NCBI GenBank assembly: GCA_022836615.1
Contig: MU405218.1
Location: 124,001-188,000 of the forward strand
Reading direction: 5' to 3'
Source of the DNA: Annulohypoxylon bovei var. microspora
Lineage: Eukaryota > Ascomycota > Sordariomycetes > Xylariales > Hypoxylaceae
Length of the DNA stretch: 64,000 nt
The notes beneath the pieces were generated by a model. That model was not told the DNA's origin. It ran no database searches and saw only the letters and a program-made list of their open reading frames with translations. Both the position numbers and the translations under genes were made by a program. Below, in pieces: positions 47,201 through 58,527 of the stretch (its first letter is position 1; every line of letters starts with the position of its first letter).

Positions 47201-49953
47201 CTCTATGACATAGTATATCTCCCCTAGTACCAACTTGATTGGAGTTTGAAAGCCAGCCTTTAAACAACCATGTATGTATCAGCGTTCGGGCACTACCGCA
47301 AACGAGGTGAGATTGGTTGTGAGACGGCGTAACAGCACGTGTGTGCGAGGGGGGAAGGTCAAAAAATCTGGGACCCGATCTCGAATCAGAAAATAGCTCT
47401 CACCCCGGGAAATGCGACGATCTGCATAACCCCTGTCTGGTTGGCGGCCTATTTGCAGATTGCAAAATGACAGGCATCAAATGACGGAGGTTGTTGCCGT
47501 ACAGTATTTCTCGTACGGTGAATAATATGCTTGGCGGCGCTTGAAATATGACATTATGTATTTGTGTGCGCTTCGAGTGTAGAGTACTTGACACGTATAG
47601 GTAAGAATTAGATATATAGAAGACGCATTGTCCTGTCCTCGCAATAATAACGTACCTGATATATGTCTGAGATCGTTGGCGCAAAAAAATGACCGGGCGT
47701 GTCTTAGGTCGCGTCGTCCCGGGGTCAAAGTTGTATGTGCGCGATCCATCCAACTGCCAAGTTACAGGTAAAGAAGCAAGGGGGTTTCCCTATCTATCCG
47801 TTTCGTTTACTAGCAAACTTTTCTCTTCTTTCTTTAACCTCCTTGTTGATTCCACGGCTTGCCAGCAATTACGCGCATGCGACTAACCACTTGGCCCGCA
47901 GTCTGGATCAAGTAACATTTTTTTTATAAAAAAATTCAGTGCAGGATCCATCATACATACATAAATACATGGATCCCCTCTGTTTCGGCCATACATACCT
48001 ACTAGATATGTATGTACACACTGTACAAGATATTGCTGCAAGGCACGAGATCTGAATTTTTCTTCGTGTTCCCAACCTAGCCTCACCTTCAAATGGAGGA
48101 GTTCAGGTTTTCTCGAACACGAGGTGCTCATCACTGCAAGTCTCACAGCATTATTTGTATATCAAGTATTCAGGTACGGTACGGGCCTCGATGACATGAC
48201 CTTGGAATGCAATGCCCGAACTTTCCATATGCCGATACTATATCCGGGTTGCTCACAGGCATACTTGTGCGACCATATGGTGAGCGGTGTCGTTGCGCTA
48301 AGATCAAAACCGACGGGACCCGGCTGCGTTTGTTTTTGATAGATCTTCCGGCCTTCCGAGCCCTCCTTTTGCTATTTACCTTAGGTAGGCAGCTCCCAAT
48401 GCACGAGGTTACTGAATCGTGTTAGAGGGTCAGCAAATCATCTAGGCAGATTCGACCCCCTGCAATCGACTACATCCCGCGTCGTGGACTGGACACTTTG
48501 ACGGTAGCTAGACTTTATCTCGATCATGAGAATTGCGCTTGATCCTAGTAAGCTAGGTATTACTCGTGTTTGAGGATCAGCGCCAACTTTGTCGGTTGAC
48601 AGAGTTTATCTTTTGTGCATGACCTGCGGAGGGAGTTCGTGTTGGCTGATTGGTTGGCTGTTAGTGCGTAGCTTTGATGAAGAACGAAGACCTGTCAATC
48701 GGCCGAGACTCAGCAGGATAGGCTCTTCCAGAACACGGGTCCGCGATCACTAGGTTCTGTCATTGTGTGGTGCATACCCGACAAAGGTTCAAGCCGAGCT
48801 CGGTATAGTTGTGACTTTATAACCTTAAAGGCCTCATTCGTGACCGCGTTTATTAATAGATCCAGGTTCTGTCAAGGCAATCTCACCATGAAGATGCCAA
48901 GGAAGGAAGGGGATGCGGGTTGGGGACGTGGATGGTTAAGGTCAGCTAGCTTGTAGACGCGAGTGTGTCGTACACCTGCCTAGGTAACCTGCCTAGGTAG
49001 GTAGGTATGGTGTAGCGATAAAGCTATTCCAAGCAGCACTATCATAAATACTTCTAGCTCGAGGAATGAGTAAGTTAACTGTCCAATTTATTGATATGTT
49101 GAAGGCAACTTCCGAGGAACAAGCCGTTCTAGACTCTGTTGCCTCCAATATCTTAACTAACCCGGTATCGTCTTCCATTGATATTCTGTTAGGTATCATT
49201 TTTCATGAATATACCGCCTCCAGGCTCTGAGATGGCAGCCGGTATTTACTAGGAAACACGTCCTGAGGGGTATCTCCCGTGGATAATAATCAATTATCTG
49301 AAAGGCGAGAATATGTGTTGAAGCCATAGGAACTGTACAGGTGAGTCCGGAGAAGCTAATTGCAATATCAATAATGGTCAATTCCCGAGTCCAGTATTTC
49401 TCGATGAGATGAACTAATATTCAAGAATGGCGTACGTAAGCAAGATTTTTTAGGTAGAAGTCCTCGCAGCTGCCTCGTTAGGCGACGAGCCTGACGTGAG
49501 AGAATGAGCCACATGTGGCTGTGCACGGTGATTGTGAATTGTAATTGTACCGCCACCTTCTTCTAACTTCTACCTGTTGCCAGGTGATTGATTTGTTGAC
49601 GTGCGCATCTTGCTGGCTAGAGACAAGGTGATAGAAAAAGGACTACGTTAATATATTACAAGTCCATCTACCGTACAAGTCTCTAATACAATCCCTTCAT
49701 TTCATACGTCTACTGATGTTGAGAGGAAACCGGGGGTATGAATCCGTGTTCGGCGTTTAATCTCTTACTCGAAAAGACCGTTCAGAATATCCACGGTCAA
49801 TACCTATTTCTAGCTGCTTAGCTAATGATCGATTAATTACGAATATCAGATCCATCAATTGCGGTTTATGTGCGACATTGATTTTGAGTTGACGCAGCAC
49901 TTATTCTACATTCTCCTAAGTGCCTCTTCGCCCCGCCCTTAGCGGGCTATCAT
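41221..49953. other. 8.7-kb spacer including long 5' region of csx1-like gene
   Basis: No coding sequence is supported on either strand. On the minus strand the first several kb upstream of csx1 may be a long intron-bearing 5' leader: GTACGT-like donors occur near 41350 and a CT-rich promoter-like tract lies at 45240-45350. 45900-46750 and 47880-48060 are AT-rich. ACCTAGGT-type motifs cluster at 48978-49008. I see no tRNA, rRNA or transposon protein here. Confidence 0.45.
45291..45340 (+). repeat. GA-rich (CT on minus strand) low-complexity tract
   Basis: Nearly pure GAGA/GATA purine run about 4.1 kb upstream of the csx1 start. It may mark a core promoter or leader of a minus-strand transcript. 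Confidence 0.5.
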
Positions 49954-52900
49954 ATGATGGCTTCATTCACTGAAGGAGGAGAACTCAAGTTCGTCTCGTC
50001 TATACGCTACAAATTTGCCAGTGTATCTGGGGATGAGAGGAAGCTGAGCGCTGCACTAAGCTCTCAGCTTGTTCCCCTTCTCGGTAAGGCTGGTAGTCAG
50101 CATAAAGCTGTCCGAGATGCTGTATGGAATCTATCTTCGTGTGTGATCATGGAGACCGAACTAACTTATGTGTACAGGCTTTCCAAGCATTCATCAGCGT
50201 CAACAACTTTATTAAACCCGTGGGGTATGTGTCACTTCTCAGGAATGAAGCAAGCTTTTGCTAACCTCGATGTTAGCGTCGTACTGCCTGTTGCTGCTCT
50301 TGTAGAGCAGTACAAAAGTATTAATTCACCCATGGTCAAGCAATTAGACTTGAATCTTATCAAGCAGGGAATCCTAAGGCTCGACCAATCGAGACGAAGG
50401 GAACTTCTCCCAGTTGTTCTTCGAGGGATCTCGAAGGAAACCAGCCCGGCTAGTGCGGCTGGATTTTTCAACATTTTCTTGCGCCTGCTCCTAGATATTA
50501 AAATACCTGGGCGAGGTAGTAATGAGGACACTGCGCTCCGAGAGCAAACTGGCCTATCAGATCCGGCCGATGCTGGCTACATATCGCAATGGCTCGGCAA
50601 ACTTTTCCTTCTGAGGCAGGATTTGGCCCTTGCAACTGAAGAAGAGCTAGATGGGAAACTCCGAGCTTCTTCAACAGGTCTCTCTCTCGAGGACATCGCC
50701 TTCTTGAGAAACAATAACCCCCACGCCTGGAGGCCGGGTAACCCATCCAGTCTGAGCTTACCGGAGTGCAAAATCAAGGCCGTCAGTTTCCTAGCTAGCG
50801 GGGCATTCACAGACTCCGAACGCCATATACCAGCAATATGCGCTGCCGGTTCTGCAGACTCACGAATCACATCGATCGCCGATGATTCTATTAAACGGTC
50901 GAGCGTTGATCTTGAAAGTAGGAGCGTGGTTCAAGCTCTTTATGATGCCCATAAGAGATTTCCAGCTGCCCACCGGATACAAATCCTCAGGCTACTCTCC
51001 AAATCTGTCATTGCCTGCAGTTTCAATAACGAAGTAGTAGAGGCTGTGAAGCAAGATTTCGATCTTGGATCTGGCAATGATGCCTCTGTCCTCGGTCTCG
51101 AAGCGCTGAGATTGAACAAAACGTTGCTGGCATTTTTAGGCTGGATTGCTAGAAACAGTTCTACTTCCACAGGTAGTGATAATGGCACGGGCTCTTCTCT
51201 CGTTCTTATCTTGAAGGACTACATCCTAAGACAAGGGTGGCCGGAACCAACGCCCCAGGGAAACCAGTCACAAATCCAGGATGAGCTGAAGCTACGAGCT
51301 AATGCGTACGAAACCATCGGTATCCTAGCTAGGGGTAGCCACTTCGAATACAAGGCGAAGGATTCACTTCTAAAATGGCTTTTCGACTCTCTTGTTTCTG
51401 ACCCCAGCGCAGATACTGTAGTTTACATCGAGAGCGCTTTGTCAAGCATGATGGGTCTTTTCAACCCGACTACCTCGGCGGAAACCCGTGACCTAGAGAT
51501 ATTGCTTCTAGAATATATGAGCCTATCAGAAAGACAAGGCAGAAGGACCGCGCGGCATATAGCGGCACGCTTTGCGAATAATTGTCTTCCTTATAGTAAT
51601 ATTCAGGCTCGATGGATCGATATTCTTGCATTAGGCAGTGCATCCTCTGAACGACGCGACGTGTTGGAAGAGGGACAACGAGGACTTGACCCCTGGTGGG
51701 CTACCAAACTACATCCCGACGATGCCCTAGTCTTACCCGACTGGGAAAAACTAGCGGAAATGTTCTTCAATCTTAGCCACGAAGAAGATGAAAACCGCAT
51801 GGATATTGACCAGACATCCAAGTACACCCTTTTCCCTAATAATCATCTTCCCGCTTTCCCGATAGCGATACGCTTTGTAAAGCAGATACTTCTCCTTGCC
51901 GCGTTGAGTGAGGATAAATTCGAAGTGGATTGGGAGTCACAGTTAGAACGAAACATCGAAAATAGTTTAACAATCCGTGATAATATCAGAAAGTATTTCG
52001 CCCTCGCGAACCCGGAGTCCCTTCTAACAATCCTCAACGCAGCACTGGACGGGCTTCGAGATCACGCTGATATTGGCGCCGAGGAATGTGTTAGGTGTCT
52101 TGCGGAGATATTGTCATTCGCCCCTTCGACAACTGTCATATCACCCCTATCTGCGAGGACGCGAGAATTACTTCCCCTGATCAAGTCAAATAACTACAAG
52201 ATTAGACAATTAGCGTCAAAAGCCTTCGGCATACTTGCACCATGGAATAGCCAGTCTGCTACTCTTATCTCTCAGTTACGATACTTCGTCGAGTCCAATC
52301 AGGAACCTTCGGCTTCTCAATCTGCAGAATATCAAGGCTCGCTCGCTTGCTTGGGTAGCTACTTTTCTCGGGCTGCCTACTACGGCAAAGTCAAGCCTCA
52401 AGATGTATCCGAACATGCTCAATTTCTCTACGAGAGCGTCACATCTGCATTGCAAAAGGGAAGCACGGACATCAAGACCGCCGCTCTGGAATCCATTTCC
52501 CAGTTATGGACCGCAAACATTCATTTCCCTGTGAAGGATGACGAATTAGCTAAAACCATAGAATCACTCGGAAAACTTGCAGTTTCTGGCAACGAGAAAG
52601 CCATCACTGCTCTGGGAAGATTGGCGATTCCTTCTTTAGCCGATTCGCCGGAAAGTGAGACAGAACCCGTAACGAAGATCTTGGACAAGCTATTCGAGTT
52701 ATCAGAAATCAAGAGAACAGAAGTTCACTTCGCCACCGGCGAGGCAATTGCCTGTGCGATTTCGCGCTGGGATTCCGAGGCCGTACAACTCGGTCTAGAC
52801 GTAGAACCTTTGGGGTCTGGCAAATCCGACATTATCGAGGCTCTTGGCAAGCGCCCTTCCAGAATTGATACCACAATCAATAAGCTCATTAATGACTGCA

Positions 52901-55530
52901 AGACTACTAAGCCATCGCTTCTGAAGGCTTCTGGCATATGGCTTTTCTGCGTTATTCAATACTGCTCAAATCTACCCGAGATCCAATCCCGCTTGCGCGA
53001 GTGTCAGGTTGCATTTATGCGACTGCTTACTGCTCGCGATGAACTCGTCCAAGAAACTGCGTCGCGTGGCCTTGCGTTAGTGTATGAAAAGGGCGACGAG
53101 TCGCTGAAAGGTGACCTTGTTAAAGACCTAGTGGCAAGCTTTACTGGGTCCAAAACACAGCTAAAAGTCGATGAAGACACCGAACTTTTCGATGCTGGCG
53201 CCCTGCCGACAGGCGAAGGTAAATCTGTCACATCGTATAAAGACATCATTAGTCTTGCCAACGAAGTCGGGGATCAAAGTCTCATCTACAAGTTTATGGC
53301 TCTAGCCACGAACGCCGCGACCTGGACTGCTCGCTCAGCATTTGGCCGGTTTGGTTTGAGCAACATCCTATCCGATGCGGAATTGGACCCCAAGATCTAT
53401 CCAAAACTATATCGATATCGATTTGATCCAAATTCTAATGTGCGAAGGTCCATGGACGACATTTGGAAGGCAGTCGTTAAGGATCAAATAGTCGTGATCG
53501 ACACATACTTTGATGCTATCATGAACGACCTTTTGAAAAGTATCCTAGACGGGAAAGAGTGGCGGGTACGACAGGCAAGCTGCGCGGCGATTGCTGAACT
53601 CATATACGGCCAACCATTCCCCAAGTACGAAAAGTATTACACGGACATCTGGAAAATGACATTGAGAGTCCTGGACGACCAGAAAGGATCAGTTCGAGAA
53701 GCTGCGCTCAAGTTGTGTATGGGCTTGTCGAAGACACTGGTCACACAACTTCAGGAAAACAACGCTTCCTCTTCTGCGAAGGCAATGGTTTCCCAAGTTG
53801 TTCCATTCTTGTTGTCTGACAAGGGAATTGAGAATTCGGTAAAGGAAGTGAAGCTCATGTCGATCCGCACAGTCCTTGATGTCGTCAAGAACGGTGGTGA
53901 TGCACTGAAACCATTTATTTCAACTATTATCACGCATTCCCTCGGACTACTCAGCACCGTGGAGAATGAAGCAGTCAACTACTACTACCAGCGAGTTGGC
54001 GAGGAAGATCGCGAGGGCCTCGATAAGTTACGAAGTACTTTCGCTACGCGATCACCTATTTTCGAATGTGTCGTTGACTGTTTGCGATTTGTTGACGAGG
54101 ACGTCATGAAAGAATTAGCCCCGCAATTGGTATCGACTATCAAATCTGCTATTGGGATGCAGACGAAGATTGGTTGCGGTGAAGTTCTCAGCACCCTGGC
54201 CCTACGACACAGCATTCTCCTACCACCACATAACGCAACATTCCTTAAGGTGATGGAGACGCAGATTCTCGACCGGAATCACGAAACGAACAAAGCCTAC
54301 GCGAGAAGTGCTGCGTACTTACTAAGATCAGCGAGTTTGGAGGCTCGGGACCGATTCACCTCGAGACTCTTAGACTTGTATTTTGGTGCCGAGGATGACA
54401 CCAGGCGCCAGAAAATTGCTGATGCGGTCTTAGCCATTGCCAAAATTTCCCCGGACGCATTCACTGACCTAGAGGCTCGCCTCTTGCCTTTTGCATACTT
54501 TGCGAAGCATGACACAGATGAATACGTATCTGAAGAATTCGAGGCCGTCTGGAGTCAACACGCGGGAGGGAGCCATAGCGTAAAGCGCTTCGTCGACGAA
54601 ATTACACAAATCGTGTCCCGGGGCTTGAATACATCGAAGTGGGCTCTCCAACATGGCGCCGCCTTGACAATTGCGTCTATGCTCACGGCCCTAAGCAGCG
54701 GCGCTGGGAAAGACGGCCAATTCGCCGACGTGGACTTACAGAAGATCTGGCCCGTGCTAGATAAATCACTGGCGCTCAAGACATTCAAGGGCAAGGAGAA
54801 ACTGGTGACCGCATATCCCCTCTTCGTGCTCCACGGCAAGAAGCTCTGGAGCACGGATTCTTCTTTTGCCGCGCAATTGAAGAAGATAGCCATCCGCGAG
54901 GCCAAACGGAACAACGAGGAATACCGACCCCACGCCCTCGAAGCACTCGCGGAGTTTGCTAGTGCCCGGGAAGACTTAGACATGTATGCCGAGGTAGTTG
55001 GTCTTGTATCGGAGCACTTGAAATCTGATGATGAAGCACACAAAGTCACGGAGTTGGAGCGCAAGACGGCTGAGGCGGCACTGAAAGCTGCCATGACAGC
55101 TTACAACCGACCAAAGATGCGAGCTACCCCAGTTGCAGTACTGGGCGATGTAGCCACCACTGTGGAAGGGGCTAAGCAGGCAATTTCGCTAGCTAAGGAT
55201 ATATGGTTCACCAGCGCAGCCGAGATCATGAACCAAGCAGCTATATCAGAAGGTTCTCCCGACCCTACGGCCGGAACAGTAGCTACTCGATGGTTCCGAC
55301 TCCTAGTAGCAAATGAGAACGATGTCGCCCTTGAGAGCCAGCGTACAAGCAGGGCTAAAGCATTAGACTCATTCGTGAAGGGGTGGAAGAAGGGCGTTTT
55401 TGGCCTGGCTAGCGAACAGGGTCCGTTACGTGAAGAGATGGAACAGAAGCTAAAGGCTTTGGTGGAGGCGGATCGGTCTATAGATGTGCAGAAGCTGTTA
55501 GGCCAGGTCGCTCAACAGCTAGCTGCCTAA
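49954..55530 (+). CDS. ECM29: Proteasome adaptor and scaffold protein ECM29
   Basis: Giant HEAT-repeat protein that binds the 26S proteasome and links core and regulatory particle. The N-terminus aligns with the ECM29 pattern (ELKFVSSIRYKFA, LSSQLVPLLGKAGSQHKAVRDA). The frame is open throughout, but two introns are evident inside it: 50122-50177 (GTATGG donor) and 50225-50276 (GTATGT donor). Removing both (108 bases) restores the conserved reading AVRDA-AFQAFISVNNFIKPVG-VVLPVAAL, which the unspliced reading destroys. The product is then about 1822 residues, a normal length. HEAT-like helices fill the rest, including the conserved WTARSAFGRFG and YRYRFDPNSNVRRSM segments. Start at 49954 or the next codon, also Met. 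Confidence 0.95.
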   Translation: MMASFTEGGELKFVSSIRYKFASVSGDERKLSAALSSQLVPLLGKAGSQHKAVRDAVWNLSSCVIMETELTYVYRLSKHSSASTTLLNPWGMCHFSGMKQAFANLDVSVVLPVAALVEQYKSINSPMVKQLDLNLIKQGILRLDQSRRRELLPVVLRGISKETSPASAAGFFNIFLRLLLDIKIPGRGSNEDTALREQTGLSDPADAGYISQWLGKLFLLRQDLALATEEELDGKLRASSTGLSLEDIAFLRNNNPHAWRPGNPSSLSLPECKIKAVSFLASGAFTDSERHIPAICAAGSADSRITSIADDSIKRSSVDLESRSVVQALYDAHKRFPAAHRIQILRLLSKSVIACSFNNEVVEAVKQDFDLGSGNDASVLGLEALRLNKTLLAFLGWIARNSSTSTGSDNGTGSSLVLILKDYILRQGWPEPTPQGNQSQIQDELKLRANAYETIGILARGSHFEYKAKDSLLKWLFDSLVSDPSADTVVYIESALSSMMGLFNPTTSAETRDLEILLLEYMSLSERQGRRTARHIAARFANNCLPYSNIQARWIDILALGSASSERRDVLEEGQRGLDPWWATKLHPDDALVLPDWEKLAEMFFNLSHEEDENRMDIDQTSKYTLFPNNHLPAFPIAIRFVKQILLLAALSEDKFEVDWESQLERNIENSLTIRDNIRKYFALANPESLLTILNAALDGLRDHADIGAEECVRCLAEILSFAPSTTVISPLSARTRELLPLIKSNNYKIRQLASKAFGILAPWNSQSATLISQLRYFVESNQEPSASQSAEYQGSLACLGSYFSRAAYYGKVKPQDVSEHAQFLYESVTSALQKGSTDIKTAALESISQLWTANIHFPVKDDELAKTIESLGKLAVSGNEKAITALGRLAIPSLADSPESETEPVTKILDKLFELSEIKRTEVHFATGEAIACAISRWDSEAVQLGLDVEPLGSGKSDIIEALGKRPSRIDTTINKLINDCKTTKPSLLKASGIWLFCVIQYCSNLPEIQSRLRECQVAFMRLLTARDELVQETASRGLALVYEKGDESLKGDLVKDLVASFTGSKTQLKVDEDTELFDAGALPTGEGKSVTSYKDIISLANEVGDQSLIYKFMALATNAATWTARSAFGRFGLSNILSDAELDPKIYPKLYRYRFDPNSNVRRSMDDIWKAVVKDQIVVIDTYFDAIMNDLLKSILDGKEWRVRQASCAAIAELIYGQPFPKYEKYYTDIWKMTLRVLDDQKGSVREAALKLCMGLSKTLVTQLQENNASSSAKAMVSQVVPFLLSDKGIENSVKEVKLMSIRTVLDVVKNGGDALKPFISTIITHSLGLLSTVENEAVNYYYQRVGEEDREGLDKLRSTFATRSPIFECVVDCLRFVDEDVMKELAPQLVSTIKSAIGMQTKIGCGEVLSTLALRHSILLPPHNATFLKVMETQILDRNHETNKAYARSAAYLLRSASLEARDRFTSRLLDLYFGAEDDTRRQKIADAVLAIAKISPDAFTDLEARLLPFAYFAKHDTDEYVSEEFEAVWSQHAGGSHSVKRFVDEITQIVSRGLNTSKWALQHGAALTIASMLTALSSGAGKDGQFADVDLQKIWPVLDKSLALKTFKGKEKLVTAYPLFVLHGKKLWSTDSSFAAQLKKIAIREAKRNNEEYRPHALEALAEFASAREDLDMYAEVVGLVSEHLKSDDEAHKVTELERKTAEAALKAAMTAYNRPKMRATPVAVLGDVATTVEGAKQAISLAKDIWFTSAAEIMNQAAISEGSPDPTAGTVATRWFRLLVANENDVALESQRTSRAKALDSFVKGWKKGVFGLASEQGPLREEMEQKLKALVEADRSIDVQKLLGQVAQQLAA

Positions 55531-56413
55531 GTTAGCAGATTAGGAAGCATTGCGAAGAATGGCGTTGTGAGGGTTGATTAGGTTATTTCATATACATGAT
55601 CGTTGATGCCATTCATAGTGGAATGACTAATGTCTAAGAGTTGCGTTCATAGACACGAGGCATCGTGTTGGCAGTTATAGATCTCCGTTTGTAGTCGTCA
55701 ATATATGTAATAATTCCCAAGTTCCTACCTAGGTATATGCGACTCGAGACACTCAGACAATTTTTTAAGGCTGCTACCTACCTAATTAGAGTTAAGTTTC
55801 GAAAGAGTTTAACTATTAAAAGCTTCATTACACTCAGCTGAGCAGGTAGGTAGAGCCCCTTTTCGGTTTACGTCAGCAGAGCTAAAGAGCACTGGATTTT
55901 GCAACGGAGATTTGCCGGCAAAAGATAAGAACGTCTCCACTATTCTTCGCTACTTATCAGCCCTATCTGCCTATCGGTGTTCGGCCCCACAAGATTGTGT
56001 TGCGTCACAATAGCCGCCTTTGAACCATTTCCAAAGTTATCCAAAGTCATCGAGCAGCTTTAATCCTGCATCAACAAACCAACTTCATTCTTCTGCTTGT
56101 CTCGACAGTCACAGGTCCTTGGGCGTTTCCCGATAAAATTAGATTGTTCCAAGGTTTCCGCTATTGTTACAGGCAAACACCGAGCGAGTTACTTAGGCCG
56201 GTCCATTCATTGTGAACTTCGAGCTCGTTCGTTTGTTCTATTCACTATTATCGCCCTCACGTTTTAATAGCACCCCAACTTCACGACACAACTTTATTCC
56301 GCATTAATTCTCTAGTGGGTGACGAGTAATATTTTGCCTATTTATCTTTTGTCGTAACTGTTATAACTGTCTTTTATTTCTCCAGACGAGACAGGTTTCG
56401 CCAATCTCGCAAG
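55531..56413. promoter_or_regulatory. Intergenic and promoter region of the UBX gene
   Basis: No gene. ACCTAGGT and ACCTACCT motifs occur at 55727-55790 and GCAGGTAGGTAG at 55845. The right part is a pyrimidine-rich leader before the ATG at 56414. Confidence 0.4.
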
Positions 56414-58124
56414 ATGGACGAGGAGGTAGAGCAGTTCATGAGCATAACCGGCGTCGCAGCCGAACATGTAGCTCGCGGCTACCTTGAGATATCCGGCGGC
56501 GACCCCATGCAAGCCATTCAGCTCTTCTTCGAGAACCCCGAGTTAGAAGCAAGCTTTAACGCACCTGCTGCCCCCACTTCCGCCCCAGCCAGACAACCCC
56601 CCACCGCCGCAGCTGGAAGTCAAAATCTCACCGGTCGCGAAGATGCTCGAGGCGTCATTCATATAGATTCTGATGACGACGACGATATGCAGATGGAGGA
56701 TGATGAATTCGCGGTACCCGATGACGATGACGACGATGTCGCGGCAGTGGCAAGAAACGCACAAGAGGAAGAGGATGCGGCTATGGCGAGACGGCTACAA
56801 GAGGAGATGTACTCTGAGCACCCTGCGTCGGGAGATGGGGTACGAGCTCCGATAGCACAGACAACAGAGATGCTCGCAGCTCCTGGCCCGTCGTGGGGCC
56901 TGGATGACGACCGAGAAGCTGCCGTCATGGAACAACTGCGACGACGGCGCAGAGTTCAGGGTAAGTTCTACATACTGTACGGACTCATGCTATAGGCATC
57001 ACTAATTCTGTTCCCTAGGAGCGAGTGCCAATCCTTTTAACCAGTCCTCAGTCGACTGGTTCGACATCGAGGACGGCACAGGCACAAGTTCAAGGCCACG
57101 AAACCCACCGGGTGGGGTCATGGGAGAGGGTGTTCCAGACAGTACCTCACGGAGATTACGAGATCTCTTCGCGCCCCCGACTGGCATGATTAGCCGTCTA
57201 CCATTAGATTCTGCGCGAGATCTTGGGAAGGAAGAGAAGAAGTGGATACTCGTGAACCTACAAAAGCTAGACGATTTTCGATGTCAGATTCTTAACCGAG
57301 ACCACTGGAAGAACGAGAACATCGTGGCTTTAGTGCGCGAACACTTCATCTTTCTACAGTACACCCTAGACGACCCCTTGTCACAGTCATACACGACGTT
57401 CTATTTCCACAACCAGGCCCACGAAGACGACAGCAACTATCCTCATGTTTCTATCATCGATCCTCGCACTGGAGAACAAGTTAAAGTATGGTCGGGAGAG
57501 TCGTTCCCCTCTCCGGCAGAGTTCCACCAAGACTTGGTCGAGTTTCTCGACCGGTACAGTTTAGAGGCCAACAGCAAGAATCCTGTAGTGAAGGCAAAAC
57601 CGAAGACGAAGCCCAAGGATATTGGCCGGATGACTGAGGAGGAGATGCTCGAGATGGCTCTACAAAACAGCCTGAACGAAGACGGTGGCCCTTCGGAACC
57701 CACAGTTCTGGATCCAGATGCTCTTACGAAGTCAAACCCAGACATTGGGAAAGGCAAGGGCAAAGCCGTCGAGGAGAATAGTGATCTGGCCGGTGGCACA
57801 GCTCAAGAGACGCCCGAATCAGCGTTCTCCCAAATATCATCAACTAACCCTCACGTGGAGCCCGAAAACAACCCAACTACTACGACCAGGATACAATTCC
57901 GACACGCGGGCGGCCGCATCATCCGACGATTCTCAATCGCGGACCCCGTCCGCCGTATCTATGAGTGGCTCAAGGCCGAGCCTCTCGAGGGCAAGGAGGG
58001 CGTCCAGTTCGAGCTCAAGGCCATGCCTGCAGGCAGAGACTTGACCGAGGAGCTCGGAAAGACTATCGAGGAGGCAGGCTTAAAGCAGGGCACGGTAATG
58101 ATCGAGTTTATCGAGGACTCGTAG
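56414..58124 (+). CDS. UBA-UAS-UIM-UBX protein, Cdc48/p97 adaptor (550 aa)
   Basis: Likely links ubiquitylated clients to Cdc48/p97. Exons 56414-56960 and 57019-58124 join in phase 1. Domains in order are as follows. A UBA-like fold at about 5-45 (FMSITGVAAEHVARGYLEISGGDP). An acidic linker. A thioredoxin-like UAS domain at about 231-366 (WILVNLQ, then YPHVSIIDPRTGEQVKVW). A ubiquitin-interacting motif near 388 (EEEMLEMALQNSL). A C-terminal UBX domain at about 472-549 (TRIQFRHAGGRIIRRF, later GTVMIEFIE). This layout matches yeast Ubx5 and human UBXN7. In the usual R..FPR-type loop of UBX I do not see the canonical FPR, so the Cdc48 contact may differ. It lies next to ECM29 on the same strand. 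Confidence 0.92.
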
Positions 58125-58527
58125 GAGGTTGCGGCGCTAGGAAGGGATACGGCCATGATAGGGGACACTACGGACCAGGGGAACACAGGAATTGCGCATG
58201 CATCATCTTTCACGGCTCACGGAATGCGTTATAGACAGTCAGTCATAATTCCCTACATCTGCAACGGCCCGGGTGAGCTGTTGTATAACTACTACTCTGA
58301 AGCTGAATAAGTTCTCGTAGCACTAGATTATTTTTCTGCAATGCTGATGTTGTGATGGATTTGCGATTTCTACTGCTTTTGAGGATACCATTGTGACCCT
58401 CGGAACATGATGACTAATTGCATAAATCTAAATTCTATCCCCTTCTATCCCCTTTCTTTATATACATGTATTTGATGCTGCCGAGGCCCCTTTTATCTAT
58501 CCCTTATATCACAGCAGTCCTCCACAA
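58125..58527. other. Convergent 3' intergenic region
   Basis: Contains the 3' UTRs of the UBX gene and of the minus-strand glycosyltransferase. No further feature. Confidence 0.5.
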
